Assembly: GCF_022627325.1 (NCBI RefSeq)
Contig: NZ_JAETZZ010000008.1
Location: 1 to 64,000 of the forward strand
DNA length: 64,000 bases
Reading direction: 5' to 3'
Origin: Pseudomonas putida
GTDB lineage: Bacteria; Pseudomonadota; Gammaproteobacteria; Pseudomonadales; Pseudomonadaceae
Under the pieces are notes generated by a model. It was not told the origin of the DNA and did not search any database. It worked only from the letters and a program-made list of their open reading frames with translations. Both the position numbers and the translations under genes were made by a program. Below, piece after piece: positions 1 to 8,324 of this stretch (position 1 is its first letter; the number at the start of each line of letters is the position of its first letter).

Positions 1-512
1 TGCCCGCGTATTCGCTCCTTTTCCTCGCGCAGAGCCTTGAGCTCCTTTAGAACAGCGTTCTCCATGCGCAGGTACTCAAGTTCAGCCAACAGCTGATCTC
101 GAGACTTCTGATCATCATTGGTATCGGTGGGTATGGCAGGCTTGATCTTCTTCGGCACGTTGTTTGGCTTACTTGGTTTGATGGCAATAGAGGGTGTAAG
201 ACTGCCACTGTAGTACTGCCGTTGCCAAAAGCCTATCCGAGAGGACTGCCCGAGGCCAAAATGGGCAGCGGTCTGGCGCAGCGAAAGCCGGTGCTCGTGC
301 ATGTAGCTGAGCACCTGTCGTTTGAAATCATTGGTATAGCGCTGCCGATGCGAGCCTGTACCAGCGCCATTATTGGCCTGATAACTGGCCACCCAGCGTC
401 GAAGCAGACTGAAATCGATACCGAAGTGTTTAGCCACCTTTCGGAAACCGTTGCTGCTATCCAGGTAGGCTGTAATCGCTGTGAGCTTGAATTGCTCGGT
501 GTACTTACCCAT
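1..512 (-). CDS. IS3-family transposase OrfA (partial, 3' end outside window)
   Basis: An open frame starts at the ATG at 512 (MGKYTEQFKLTAITAYLD) and stays open for 170 codons to the window edge. It has two helix-turn-helix-like segments: residues 1-50, ending near RRWVASYQ, and residues about 60-100, ending near GFWQRQYY. A Leu-rich charged C-terminal coiled coil follows (QLLAELEYLRMENAVLKELKALREEK in two overlapping parts), the leucine zipper expected of IS150-group OrfA. In this family OrfA binds the IS ends and is fused to the DDE catalytic OrfB by -1 frameshifting. The length (about 170-175 residues expected) means the frameshift site and orfB start should lie just outside the left edge. 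There is no stop or frameshift in the visible part. Confidence 0.85.
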   Translation of the reverse strand, partial: MGKYTEQFKLTAITAYLDSSNGFRKVAKHFGIDFSLLRRWVASYQANNGAGTGSHRQRYTNDFKRQVLSYMHEHRLSLRQTAAHFGLGQSSRIGFWQRQYYSGSLTPSIAIKPSKPNNVPKKIKPAIPTDTNDDQKSRDQLLAELEYLRMENAVLKELKALREEKERIRG

Positions 513-560
513 AGATCCCCCAAGGGTTGGATTGGTGTCCAACTTCTTGGGGGCAGTCCA
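1..560 (-). mobile_element. IS3-family insertion sequence, one end (continues beyond the left edge)
   Basis: The right border at 560 is an IS3-type terminal inverted repeat reading inward on the minus strand: it begins TGGACTGCCCCC and continues AAGAAGTTGGACA (560 to 536). The family-typical 5'-TG terminus is visible. A transposase orfA of the IS150-like type begins 24 bases inside this end. The other end, orfB and any target-site duplication lie outside the window, so completeness cannot be judged. Confidence 0.85.
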
Positions 561-658
561 GGGGTGGTGCAGACCTGGAGGCTGGTGACATACCTTAGGG
601 CGACGCGTGCCGCCGGTGTACGGCAGCTACCGACGCGTCGCGCAAATGCCAAAATTGC

Positions 659-1645
659 TCAGCTGCAGCTCGTGGAGTTCAGGTCGTTGATCACATCGTC
701 GAACGCGCTACCGAAGAACTTGGCATCATGCTCGATCGGGTTGTTGTGCTTCCATGCCATCTGGCGTTGCTCATTGTATTTGTAGCCACCGGATCTGGCC
801 GTATCGATAGCTTCACGGCCCTTGCCGACAAACTGGTTCAGGCGGCTGAGCATCACGCTGCAGCCTGGACCGGTTGCCGTGTTTTGCTTGTGCCAGCCTT
901 CGATCATCTGCGCGGTTTTACCCAGGCTTTCTTCAAACGGCTTGACCGACGCCTCGGCCCCGGCCGACTGGAAGAAGTCGGTGGACAAGCGCATCGATTG
1001 CTTGGCGTATAGCACGATCCCGGCGCGGTAATACGCCAGCGAGTCCTTTTCGGCCTCGTCGAACGCCTGTCGGGTGTTGACTTCATCGCGCTTGGCCAGG
1101 CCGTCATAGAACTTGGCCTGCTCGATGGCAACACCCTCGAGCGCTGCATCCAGGGCCGGCTCCATCTCCCTGGCCTTCTGGCCACCATCGCTCAGGTAGC
1201 CTTTGGAGGCGGCGTAGTTGGCGAGTTCGCTGTGGACGGGCTGGAGCTTGTCCAGGGCCACCAGCATCGCTTTTGCTGGCGCGTCCAGGTCCGGCATGGG
1301 TGACGGCAAGGCCAGGGCCTTGTTCAGGTTGTCGCGCAGGAGGCTGATGTCGTAGGCGCTGAACAGGTAGTACTCCGACAGCTTGTTCTTGGACTGCAGG
1401 TCCTTCGAATACTCTGTTCGGCGGTGATCCAGAATGGCCGCAAAATTGCCACCGCGGTTGGCGGCATCGACATAGGCGTTGTACTTCTCGATCTCGATCT
1501 GTTCGGCGCTGGGTTGTTCGGCCGCAACCTGACCTTGCGGGGCCGTCGCACTGCGAGGTGCTTGCGCGTTGTCACAACCGGCCAGCAGAACCCCTGCGGC
1601 GATCAGCAGTCCTAGCCATACCCTGCTTGCTTGCATCGTCTTCAT
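659..1645 (-). CDS. DUF3829 (YiiG-like) lipoprotein
   Basis: The 328-residue protein has a lipoprotein signal peptide with lipobox LLAGC (Cys24), so it should be anchored in the periplasm or outer membrane. A low-complexity Ala/Gln linker (about 25-50) follows. The rest is a mostly helical DUF3829 domain, with typical NAYVDAANRG near its start and YKYNEQRQMAWKHN near its end. The function of the family is unknown. The start at 1645 has AAGG touching the ATG; the in-frame ATG at 1636 is better spaced from that AAGG and would still keep the signal peptide. It stands alone between the IS end and the divergently transcribed hscC. Confidence 0.8.
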   Translation of the reverse strand: MKTMQASRVWLGLLIAAGVLLAGCDNAQAPRSATAPQGQVAAEQPSAEQIEIEKYNAYVDAANRGGNFAAILDHRRTEYSKDLQSKNKLSEYYLFSAYDISLLRDNLNKALALPSPMPDLDAPAKAMLVALDKLQPVHSELANYAASKGYLSDGGQKAREMEPALDAALEGVAIEQAKFYDGLAKRDEVNTRQAFDEAEKDSLAYYRAGIVLYAKQSMRLSTDFFQSAGAEASVKPFEESLGKTAQMIEGWHKQNTATGPGCSVMLSRLNQFVGKGREAIDTARSGGYKYNEQRQMAWKHNNPIEHDAKFFGSAFDDVINDLNSTSCS

Positions 1646-1829
1646 CCTTGTCTTGTCCTGGGGCGACCAGCTGCTGACACATTGCCATCAGCCGGGAGCG
1701 GTATTCTAGAGACTCAATACTCGATGAAGTTCAAGCAGGGCCTGCCTTTTTGCGTTTTTGTGGCCGGCCTCGCATTCTGCCTCGGTGACAGCACCGTAAA
1801 CTTGCATTCGGAACGAAAAGGAATTCGCC

Positions 1830-3524
1830 ATGATTGTCGGGATTGACCTTGGTACGACCAACAGCCTGGTCGCGGTATGGAACGAAAACACCAGTGAGCT
1901 GGTGCCCAATGCCCTGGGGCAATTGCTGACTCCCTCTGTGGTCGGGCTCGACGACGAAGGCCGGATACTGGTTGGCCAGGCTGCCCGCGAACGCTTGTGC
2001 ACGCACCCGTCACTGACCGCAGCGCTATTCAAACGGCATATGGGCAGTGCCCGCACGCTGCAGTTGGGCGCGACGCCGTTTCGTCCCGAAGAGCTGTCGG
2101 CGATGCTGCTCAGAAGCCTCAAGGCAGATGTCGAGCGCACCTATGGCGAGGTAGTCACCGAAGCGGTGATCAGCGTGCCGGCCTACTTCAACGATGCTCA
2201 GCGCAAGGCGACCCGCATCGCCGGTGAGCTGGCCGGGCTGAAAGTCGACAAGCTGATCAATGAGCCTACCGCCGCGGCGCTCGCCTACGGCCTGCCCCAG
2301 CACGGCAGTGAGTCGTCGTTTCTGGTGTTCGACCTGGGCGGTGGCACCTTCGACGTGTCGATCCTCGAGCTGTTCGAGGGCGTGATGGAGGTACGTGCCA
2401 GCGCAGGCGACAACTACCTGGGTGGCGAGGACTTCGATCAGTTGCTGGCCAGGCAGTTTATCCAGGCCCACGCTGAAGATCCGGACTTCCCGGATAGCGC
2501 GTCGATCAGCCCGCTACTGCGCCGCGAGGCCGAGCGGGTACGCATCGCACTGGGCCACTCCCCCACCAGCGAATTCGTGCTGCAGGTCGGTGCGCAACGC
2601 TGGCAGCACACCTTCACCCAGCAGGCCATGGCCACGCTGTTCGAGCCCTTGCTGGAGCGGCTGCGCAACCCTGTGGAACGCGCCCTGCGCGATGCGCGCA
2701 TACGCAGCGACGAGCTGGACCAGGTGCTGCTGGTGGGCGGCGCCACGCGCATGCCGCTGGTCCGCAAGCTGGCTGCCAGCCTGTTCGGCCGCTTCCCTTC
2801 AGTGCAGCTGAACCCGGACGAAACCGTAGCGCTGGGCGCTGCGGTGCAGGCCGCCTTGAAGGCACGGCACGCGGCCCTGGAAGAAGTGGTGCTGACCGAC
2901 GTCTGCCCCTATACCCTCGGCATCGCGACCCTGCGGCGGGTGGGCAACGAACATGAGAGCGGGCACTATCTGCCGATCATCGAGCGCAATTCCACCGTCC
3001 CCGTCAGCCGGGTGAAAACCGTGTGCACGGTGCATGAGGCGCAAGAGCTCGTGCGGGTACAGATCTACCAGGGCGAGAGCCGCCTGGTGCGTGACAACAT
3101 CGCCTTGGGCGAACTGGAAATCCCGGTGCCGCCGAACAAGGGCGTGGTTGAAATGGATGTGCGCTTCACCTACGACAGCAACGGCCTGCTCGAATGCCAG
3201 GTCAGCATCCCCGTCACAGGCGAGCAGTACGCGCTGGTCATCGAGAACAACCCCGGGGTGCTCAGCGCCGATGAAATTGCCGAACGCCTGCACAAGCTCG
3301 AAGCCCTGAAAGTGCACCCACGCGACCAGCAGGTCAACACCCTGCTGGTCGCCCGCCTGGAGCGCTTGTATGAAGAAAGCCTGGGCGAGCGTCGTGAGCT
3401 GGTAGACCACTGGGCCACACGGTTCCAAGAGGCGCTTGCCAGCCAGGATGAACGTGTCATCGGCCGGGCGCGCCACGAGCTGAACGCGCGCATGGCAGCA
3501 TTCGAAAGCAGCGACGGGCGCTGA
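1830..3524 (+). CDS. hscC: Hsp70-family chaperone HscC
   Basis: At 564 residues this matches the short Hsp70 class HscC (about 556 in E. coli) rather than DnaK (about 638). The nucleotide-binding domain shows GIDLGTTNS (4-12), VPAYFNDAQRKAT near 115-127, VFDLGGGTFDVSIL near 168-181 and LVGGATRMPLVRKL near 310. A substrate-binding domain follows from about 375, and the C-terminal lid is abbreviated with no DnaK-like acidic EEVD tail. AAGGAA lies 7 bases before the ATG. Three bases separate its stop from the J-protein gene, so the two are probably co-translated. HscC in E. coli works with dedicated membrane J-proteins (DjlB/DjlC) and not with GrpE; the gene pairing here supports the same arrangement. 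Confidence 0.92.
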   Translation: MIVGIDLGTTNSLVAVWNENTSELVPNALGQLLTPSVVGLDDEGRILVGQAARERLCTHPSLTAALFKRHMGSARTLQLGATPFRPEELSAMLLRSLKADVERTYGEVVTEAVISVPAYFNDAQRKATRIAGELAGLKVDKLINEPTAAALAYGLPQHGSESSFLVFDLGGGTFDVSILELFEGVMEVRASAGDNYLGGEDFDQLLARQFIQAHAEDPDFPDSASISPLLRREAERVRIALGHSPTSEFVLQVGAQRWQHTFTQQAMATLFEPLLERLRNPVERALRDARIRSDELDQVLLVGGATRMPLVRKLAASLFGRFPSVQLNPDETVALGAAVQAALKARHAALEEVVLTDVCPYTLGIATLRRVGNEHESGHYLPIIERNSTVPVSRVKTVCTVHEAQELVRVQIYQGESRLVRDNIALGELEIPVPPNKGVVEMDVRFTYDSNGLLECQVSIPVTGEQYALVIENNPGVLSADEIAERLHKLEALKVHPRDQQVNTLLVARLERLYEESLGERRELVDHWATRFQEALASQDERVIGRARHELNARMAAFESSDGR

Positions 3525-3527
3525 CCG

Positions 3528-5075
3528 ATGAGCTCGCTTTCCGATTGCTGGCAGGTGCTGGAGCTTACATCCGCGTGCGACGAGCGAAGCCTCAAGCGTC
3601 AGTACGCCAAACTGCTCAAAGTCACGCGCCCCGACGAAGACCCGGCCGCGTTCCAGCAGCTGCGCGACGCCTATGAACAGGCCCTGCAGGCGCTGCAGGG
3701 GGAGCGCACGGATGCTCAAGTTACCGAACGCGCGCCAGCGCCCGACACACCACCCGCCAGCCGTACGCTTCACGCGGGTTCGGCCCATGAGCAAGCCGTT
3801 GCCTTGCTGGACGGGTTCGTCGACTCGGCCATCGAAAAGGCCTGGGCCCAAGCGCAAGCAAAAGGCATCGAGGGCGTCTTCGAACGCCTGTTGTTCGAGC
3901 GTTGCCTGCACGCCGCGTCAGCCCATTCACATACCCTGCACTGGGGTATCGAACAGCGTCAGTGGCTCACCCCATGGCAGCAGTTTCCCGCCTCGCACGC
4001 CGAACAGCAGCACCTGTCGCTCATACTCGCTGCCACCCTGTACAACGCGCTCGAACAATTATTGGCCGCAGGCGAGCATGAGCGCTTTAGCGGCATGCTC
4101 GAACGGGCCAGTCGCCAAGGCTGGCTAGCGGACCTGGAGCGTCGCCAAGCGCTTCAAGTGCACGTGCTGACCCTGTTGCTGAACGATGAAGGCTGGCCGC
4201 CCGAGCTGTTCGAGCACCTGTGCCAGACATTCGCCTGGAACGCATCAGGTGCCGAGCCGCCGATTGCAGACGAGCACTGGCAAACCCTGCGCAGGCGTTA
4301 CCAACAGCGAGCCTGGCTGAGCCACCTGCGCAGCCTGGCGGATCGCCGCGAGGCGCAGGCCAGCCCCGATGCCAACGCCGCCGCGCTGTTTCTGTCGGCG
4401 CCTCACCCTGAGCAGCAAAAGGCAATGGCCGCTGCCTTCGTCGAGGCCGACTGGCAAGCCTGCGAGCGCCTGTCTGAGGCGTTCGCAGCGCGCTACCCCG
4501 ACCTGCTGGGGATGTTCCCCAACCATGACGCCTGGTTCTGGAAAATGCTGGTCGAGCCCCGCGACCCGCCCCACGGCGTCAAACGCGCCGCCGCTGTGAT
4601 CACACTGGCCCTGGCGCTGAAAGGCTTGCCCAATCTGGACCCTGTCACCACCTTGATCCTGCTTCCGCTTTACGCGGTGGGCGGGCTGCTGGCAGCGAAG
4701 ATGGGCCAGTGGCTGTTCGGCCACTGGGCGCAGATTGCAGCCAGCCTTGAAGACATCGATCAACGCCTCAGCGCCTGGTGCGTCAGCAAGCGCATCACCC
4801 GCGACCGCCGCTACCTGGTCATACGCAACGCAGGGCCGTTGCTTGGGCTGGCCGTGCTGTTATGGCACTGGCTGGGGCCGCTTGGCCTGGGCACCTACGT
4901 GCTCATTGGCATCATCGGGCTGCTGCAGCCCGCCGATTGGGGGCCGCAGGCCCGCGACTATCGCTGGCGCAGGCCGCTGCAAGCGGTCTATCGGATTGCC
5001 GGGCTCAGTGGTGTGCAGTGGCTGCTTTGCAGCGTGATGGTGGGGGTGATCGCTTGGATGCGGTGGGTAGCCTGA
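3528..5075 (+). CDS. Membrane J-domain protein, HscC co-chaperone (DjlB/DjlC-like)
   Basis: This 515-residue protein has an N-terminal J-like domain (CWQVLELTSACDERSLKRQY, then RPDEDP, then FQQLRDAYEQAL) within residues 8-55. The diagnostic HPD tripeptide is RPD here. A long helical region (about 80-330) follows, then hydrophobic segments near 345-380, 430-465 and 490-512 that should put it in the inner membrane. The gene starts 3 bases after hscC. In E. coli the J-proteins DjlB and DjlC stimulate HscC specifically, so an HscC-partner role is the likely function. HPD is normally required to stimulate Hsp70 ATPase, so the altered tripeptide deserves checking. Confidence 0.8.
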   Translation: MSSLSDCWQVLELTSACDERSLKRQYAKLLKVTRPDEDPAAFQQLRDAYEQALQALQGERTDAQVTERAPAPDTPPASRTLHAGSAHEQAVALLDGFVDSAIEKAWAQAQAKGIEGVFERLLFERCLHAASAHSHTLHWGIEQRQWLTPWQQFPASHAEQQHLSLILAATLYNALEQLLAAGEHERFSGMLERASRQGWLADLERRQALQVHVLTLLLNDEGWPPELFEHLCQTFAWNASGAEPPIADEHWQTLRRRYQQRAWLSHLRSLADRREAQASPDANAAALFLSAPHPEQQKAMAAAFVEADWQACERLSEAFAARYPDLLGMFPNHDAWFWKMLVEPRDPPHGVKRAAAVITLALALKGLPNLDPVTTLILLPLYAVGGLLAAKMGQWLFGHWAQIAASLEDIDQRLSAWCVSKRITRDRRYLVIRNAGPLLGLAVLLWHWLGPLGLGTYVLIGIIGLLQPADWGPQARDYRWRRPLQAVYRIAGLSGVQWLLCSVMVGVIAWMRWVA

Positions 5076-5274
5076 TCGCCTTTGACACCTGAGTGAGCAA
5101 CGAGACATGACAATGGCATGCGCATCCCAGTATCCCTCAGGCTCGTACCACGTGGCGCTTAGGGTTAGCAAAGCCTGCCGTTTTCACACGGTGCAATCGA
5201 TAGTCACTATCGAGAATGGCAATTTCTAATGATCGCGGCCGCTCAATAACCTTGCTCCATCGATTCGTCATACA

Positions 5275-5283
5275 CCCCCCCCC
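5275..5283. repeat. Homopolymeric C tract (9 C) in a leader
   Basis: Nine consecutive C lie 18 bases before the small lipoprotein start and just upstream of its TGGAG ribosome-binding site. Such tracts can vary in length by slipped-strand pairing. Nothing else in this 226-base gap (5076-5301) looks coding. Confidence 0.5.
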
Positions 5284-5301
5284 GAATCCTGGAGCTTCGC
5301 G

Positions 5302-5553
5302 ATGAACACCACGGCCCGCCTGCTGCTCGCCACCCTGTCCGCTACAGCCATTGCCGTGCTCAGCGGTTGCGCCAGCCACCCGGAATTGCGCCCTTACACC
5401 GCGGAAGAAACCCGCCAGCTGCAGCTCGAAGCCATCCAGCGCCAGGCACTGTCCCTGGATGAGTACGAACTGCGCAAGCGCGTGATCCTGCGCGCCGCCA
5501 GCAAGCAGGTGGTGACCGAGGTGGCCGAAACGCCCGGGGCGATCGAAGGTTGA
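5302..5553 (+). CDS. Small lipoprotein of unknown function
   Basis: This 83-residue protein has a clear type II signal peptide and lipobox LSGC (Cys23), followed by an acidic/basic helical stretch (YTAEETRQLQLEAIQRQALS) and a short tail. I recognise no domain. TGGAGC stands 8 bases before the ATG. The lipobox, ribosome-binding site and codon bias support a real gene. Confidence 0.7.
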   Translation: MNTTARLLLATLSATAIAVLSGCASHPELRPYTAEETRQLQLEAIQRQALSLDEYELRKRVILRAASKQVVTEVAETPGAIEG

Positions 5554-5699
5554 ATTCAAAAGCAGGCAGTACGTTCGCCACCTGGGCCAGAACCTGATCG
5601 AGCCCGCCTGAATCCGCTGGAATACGCCGTATTGTTTTCCCCACCCGCCAACACAGGTATCCTGTGCCGCTCAAGCGCAAGCCTTCCAGGACGGTGACC

Positions 5700-6419
5700 A
5701 TGACCAGGCCCTTTCTGTTGCTCAGTGCGGCTCTGCTGTTCAGCACAGCGCTGCAGGCGCAGCAAATACAGCGCGAACTGGGCGATTTCGACTTCAAACT
5801 TGGCACCACGCCTTCACGCAGCATGGCCCAGGGGCTGATTTCGCCCAGCGCCAGCGGCGCCTTTCACGGTGGCCTGGACCTCACCCACCCCAGCGGTTGG
5901 TACGTGGGCCAGTATGCGCCGAGCATGGGGGTAACGCCTGACTCGACCCTGCGCCTCGACAGCTACCTGGGCTACAAGCACCACTTCGACAGCACACTGG
6001 GTTACGAGGTAGGCCTGATCCACTACAGCCAGCCGAACATCGCAGGGCCAGACAGCTATGCGTTGTATGGCGGCATTTCGGTCATGGGCAGCCGGATCGG
6101 CGGGGCCTGGCGTGACAACCCGGACAATCGCACCGGTACGCTGTTCGCCGATTTCGGCCAATTGCCGTTGTTCGACATCGACCTCACGGTCAAACTCGCC
6201 CATCATCGCCTGGGCACGCCCTTCACCATCGGCGACGGCAGCCAGGTCAATGCCTTCTCCGACTGGTCACTGGAGCTGTCGCGGCCCTGGCTGGGCATCG
6301 ACCTGAACCTGATCTACAGCAACTCCGACCTCAACGGCGGGGGCTGCGATGCCTATGCCGGGATCAACGCGTATTGCGAGAGCATGGTGACGTTCAAGGC
6401 TCAGCGTAGTTTCTTCTAG
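5700..6419 (+). CDS. TorF-family putative outer-membrane porin
   Basis: Starting at the ATG at 5700 gives 239 residues with a Sec signal peptide (MTRPFLLLSAALLFSTALQA). The mature part has the alternating aromatic/Gly pattern of a small beta-barrel: repeated GGLDL, YVGQYAPSM, LDSYLGYKHHF and a terminal aromatic residue (SFF-COOH). It resembles the conserved TorF/Gcw_chp family. The frame is open from 5664, but that extension is basic and spoils the signal peptide, and AGGACG precedes the 5700 start. Its TAG stop shares the bases CTAG with the stop of the convergent LysR gene. Confidence 0.75.
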   Translation: MTRPFLLLSAALLFSTALQAQQIQRELGDFDFKLGTTPSRSMAQGLISPSASGAFHGGLDLTHPSGWYVGQYAPSMGVTPDSTLRLDSYLGYKHHFDSTLGYEVGLIHYSQPNIAGPDSYALYGGISVMGSRIGGAWRDNPDNRTGTLFADFGQLPLFDIDLTVKLAHHRLGTPFTIGDGSQVNAFSDWSLELSRPWLGIDLNLIYSNSDLNGGGCDAYAGINAYCESMVTFKAQRSFF

Positions 6420-7336
6420 GGGGCCGGGGGCGGTTGCAATGGGCTGCCTGCACCCTCAGGCATCAAGGTGGCGATCAACGCCCTCACCGTCCCAGGCAAC
6501 GCATCCAGCTCACGCACCAGAATGCTCCGCTCGCGCACGGCCCAGGCTTCATCCAGTTCGATGGTGACTAGGTTCATGGTCTGGCTGTGGCGGATCGCCG
6601 CCGACTCGGGGATGATGCCAATCCCCACGCCCGCCTCCACCAGCCGGCAGATGGCCTCGAAGCTCGACAGCTGGATCCGCAGCGACAGGCTCAGGCCCAT
6701 GCGCTCGACATGGTCGCGCAGAAAGCTGAGCAAGGTGCTGCCGTCGTGCAGCCCGATATGCTGGAACGCCAGCGTCTGCCTCAACGTGACCTGCCGGCTG
6801 CCAGCCAGCTCATGCCCTGCCGGCACGATCAGCACCAGCCGGTCGGTACTGAAGTGCAGCACTTGCAAGCCGCTGGCTTCCACGGGGCCGGCAATGATGC
6901 CCATGTCGGTGCTGCCATCGAGCACACCGCGCACGATATCCCGCGACAGGCGCTCCTGCAGGTCCACGGTCACGCCGGGACGTTTGGCGAGAAAGCCCGC
7001 CAGCACTTCGGGCAGGAACTCGGTCACGGCAGTGGTGTTGGCAAAGATGCGGATATGCCCGGCCGAATCGGTGCCGAACTGGGCGAATTCGGCTTTCAGG
7101 TAGTCCACCTGGCGCATGATCAACCGCGCATGCATGAGCAGTTTCTGCCCGGCCGGCGTCAGCTCGACACCCCGGCTGTCACGGTACAACAGGCGCGTGT
7201 CCAACTGCGCTTCCAGGGCCTTGACCCGTGCACTGGCGGCGGCTGGCGAGAGGAATGCCCGCCGCGCGCCTTGGGTCAGGCTCGGTGACTCGCCGATATG
7301 AATGAACAGCCTCAGGTCTGCCAGATCGAAATGCAT
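6416..7336 (-). CDS. LysR-type regulator of the itaconate locus
   Basis: The 306-residue protein has an N-terminal winged HTH (DLADLRLFIHIGESPSLTQG, then AASARVKALEAQLDTRLLYR) and a C-terminal effector domain from about 90 (GHIRIFANTTAVTEFLPEVL). It is transcribed divergently from the itaconate genes across a 126-base region holding a T-N11-A dyad (GCGTTC-N9-GAACGC). In P. aeruginosa a LysR gene has the same position beside the ich/ict/ccl cluster, so it is probably the activator responding to itaconate or its CoA ester. Its TAG stop overlaps the convergent porin stop. Confidence 0.85.
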   Translation of the reverse strand: MHFDLADLRLFIHIGESPSLTQGARRAFLSPAAASARVKALEAQLDTRLLYRDSRGVELTPAGQKLLMHARLIMRQVDYLKAEFAQFGTDSAGHIRIFANTTAVTEFLPEVLAGFLAKRPGVTVDLQERLSRDIVRGVLDGSTDMGIIAGPVEASGLQVLHFSTDRLVLIVPAGHELAGSRQVTLRQTLAFQHIGLHDGSTLLSFLRDHVERMGLSLSLRIQLSSFEAICRLVEAGVGIGIIPESAAIRHSQTMNLVTIELDEAWAVRERSILVRELDALPGTVRALIATLMPEGAGSPLQPPPAP

Positions 7337-7358
7337 GGGCCTATCCGAAAGGTGTACA

Positions 7359-7404
7359 GGCGTTCAGCATACACGAACGCTGCTTTACACAAATGCAAAT
7401 TCAC
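7359..7404. promoter_or_regulatory. LysR operator box, copy 1 (lysR/ich divergent promoter)
   Basis: The box contains a perfect inverted repeat GCGTTC-N9-GAACGC, which gives the T-N11-A spacing of LysR sites, followed by a conserved AT-rich part ending ACAAATGCAAATTCAC. The same 46-base block, ungapped and identical at 35 of 46 positions, recurs at 12890-12935 before the transporter genes. Confidence 0.7.
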
Positions 7405-7462
7405 AGAATGCCAGGTGCCTCGCATGATCGCTGCATAACAACAAATGCAGAGGCCAATGGTT

Positions 7463-8302
7463 ATGACTGCTACGCACCCGCCCACGGATTACAGCGCCTG
7501 GATCGGCCGCACCGAAGAAGCCGTCGATGAGCTCAGCCGCAACCTGATCAAGCGCATCGCCGCCACCCTCGGCGAAAGCGCCCCTGCCGTGGGGCAGCCC
7601 TTGCCACCGCTGTGGATGTGGTGTTTTTTCCAGGAGCCGGTGGCCGAATCGCAACTGGGCAGCGATGGCCACCCGACGCGCGGCGGCTTCCTGCCCCCCG
7701 CCGACAACCGCAACCGCATGTGGGCCGGGGGCCGTGTCGAGTTCATTGCCCCGCTCACGGTCGGTGCCGAGGCCCAGCGCCTGTCGACCATCGTGAATAT
7801 CGAAGAAAAGCACGGGCGCAGTGGCGCATTGCTGTTCGTCACCGTGCGCCACGAGTATTCACAGCACGGCGCACTGTGCGTGCGTGAAGAGCAGGATATC
7901 GTCTACCGCGAACCGACCCCGCCCAAACTCAGCAGTGCCGTGCCAAGCGCACCAAGCGACTGGAGCGAGGCCGTTACGCCCTCCCCGACCCTGCTGTTCC
8001 GTTACTCCGCCGTCACCTTCAACGGCCACCGCATCCACTACGACTACCCCTATGTCACCGGCACCGAGGGCTACCCCGGCCTGGTGGTGCACGGGCCATT
8101 GATCGCCACCCTCACCCTGCGCGCCTTCCAGCGCGCCAACCCTGGCAAGCGCCTGCGCCAGTTCGCCTACCGCGGCGTACGCCCACTGACCGTGCCCACC
8201 CCATTCGACGTGGCCGGGCGCCTGGGCGCACCGGGCCAGGCGCAACTGTGGGCCGGCAATGCCGACGGCGTGGCGCAGAGCGCCGACGTGCTTTTCGACT
8301 GA
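7463..8302 (+). CDS. ich: Itaconyl-CoA hydratase (MaoC/hotdog family)
   Basis: The 279-residue double-hotdog dehydratase has an N-terminal FAS1-like part (PLPPLWMWCFFQEP, GFLPPADNRNRMWAGG, VEFIAPLTVGAEAQ) and a C-terminal MaoC-like hotdog (RYSAVTFNGHRIHYDYPY, then GLVVHGPLIATL). The family hydrates mesaconyl- and itaconyl-type CoA esters. With the CoA-transferase and lyase downstream, the expected reaction is itaconyl-CoA to (S)-citramalyl-CoA. Frames also open at ATG 7445 and 7457, but AGAGG at 7449-7453 is spaced correctly only for 7463. It is the first gene of the catabolic operon. Confidence 0.82.
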   Translation: MTATHPPTDYSAWIGRTEEAVDELSRNLIKRIAATLGESAPAVGQPLPPLWMWCFFQEPVAESQLGSDGHPTRGGFLPPADNRNRMWAGGRVEFIAPLTVGAEAQRLSTIVNIEEKHGRSGALLFVTVRHEYSQHGALCVREEQDIVYREPTPPKLSSAVPSAPSDWSEAVTPSPTLLFRYSAVTFNGHRIHYDYPYVTGTEGYPGLVVHGPLIATLTLRAFQRANPGKRLRQFAYRGVRPLTVPTPFDVAGRLGAPGQAQLWAGNADGVAQSADVLFD

Positions 8303-8324
8303 GAACTGGACAGGGAACCCCCGC

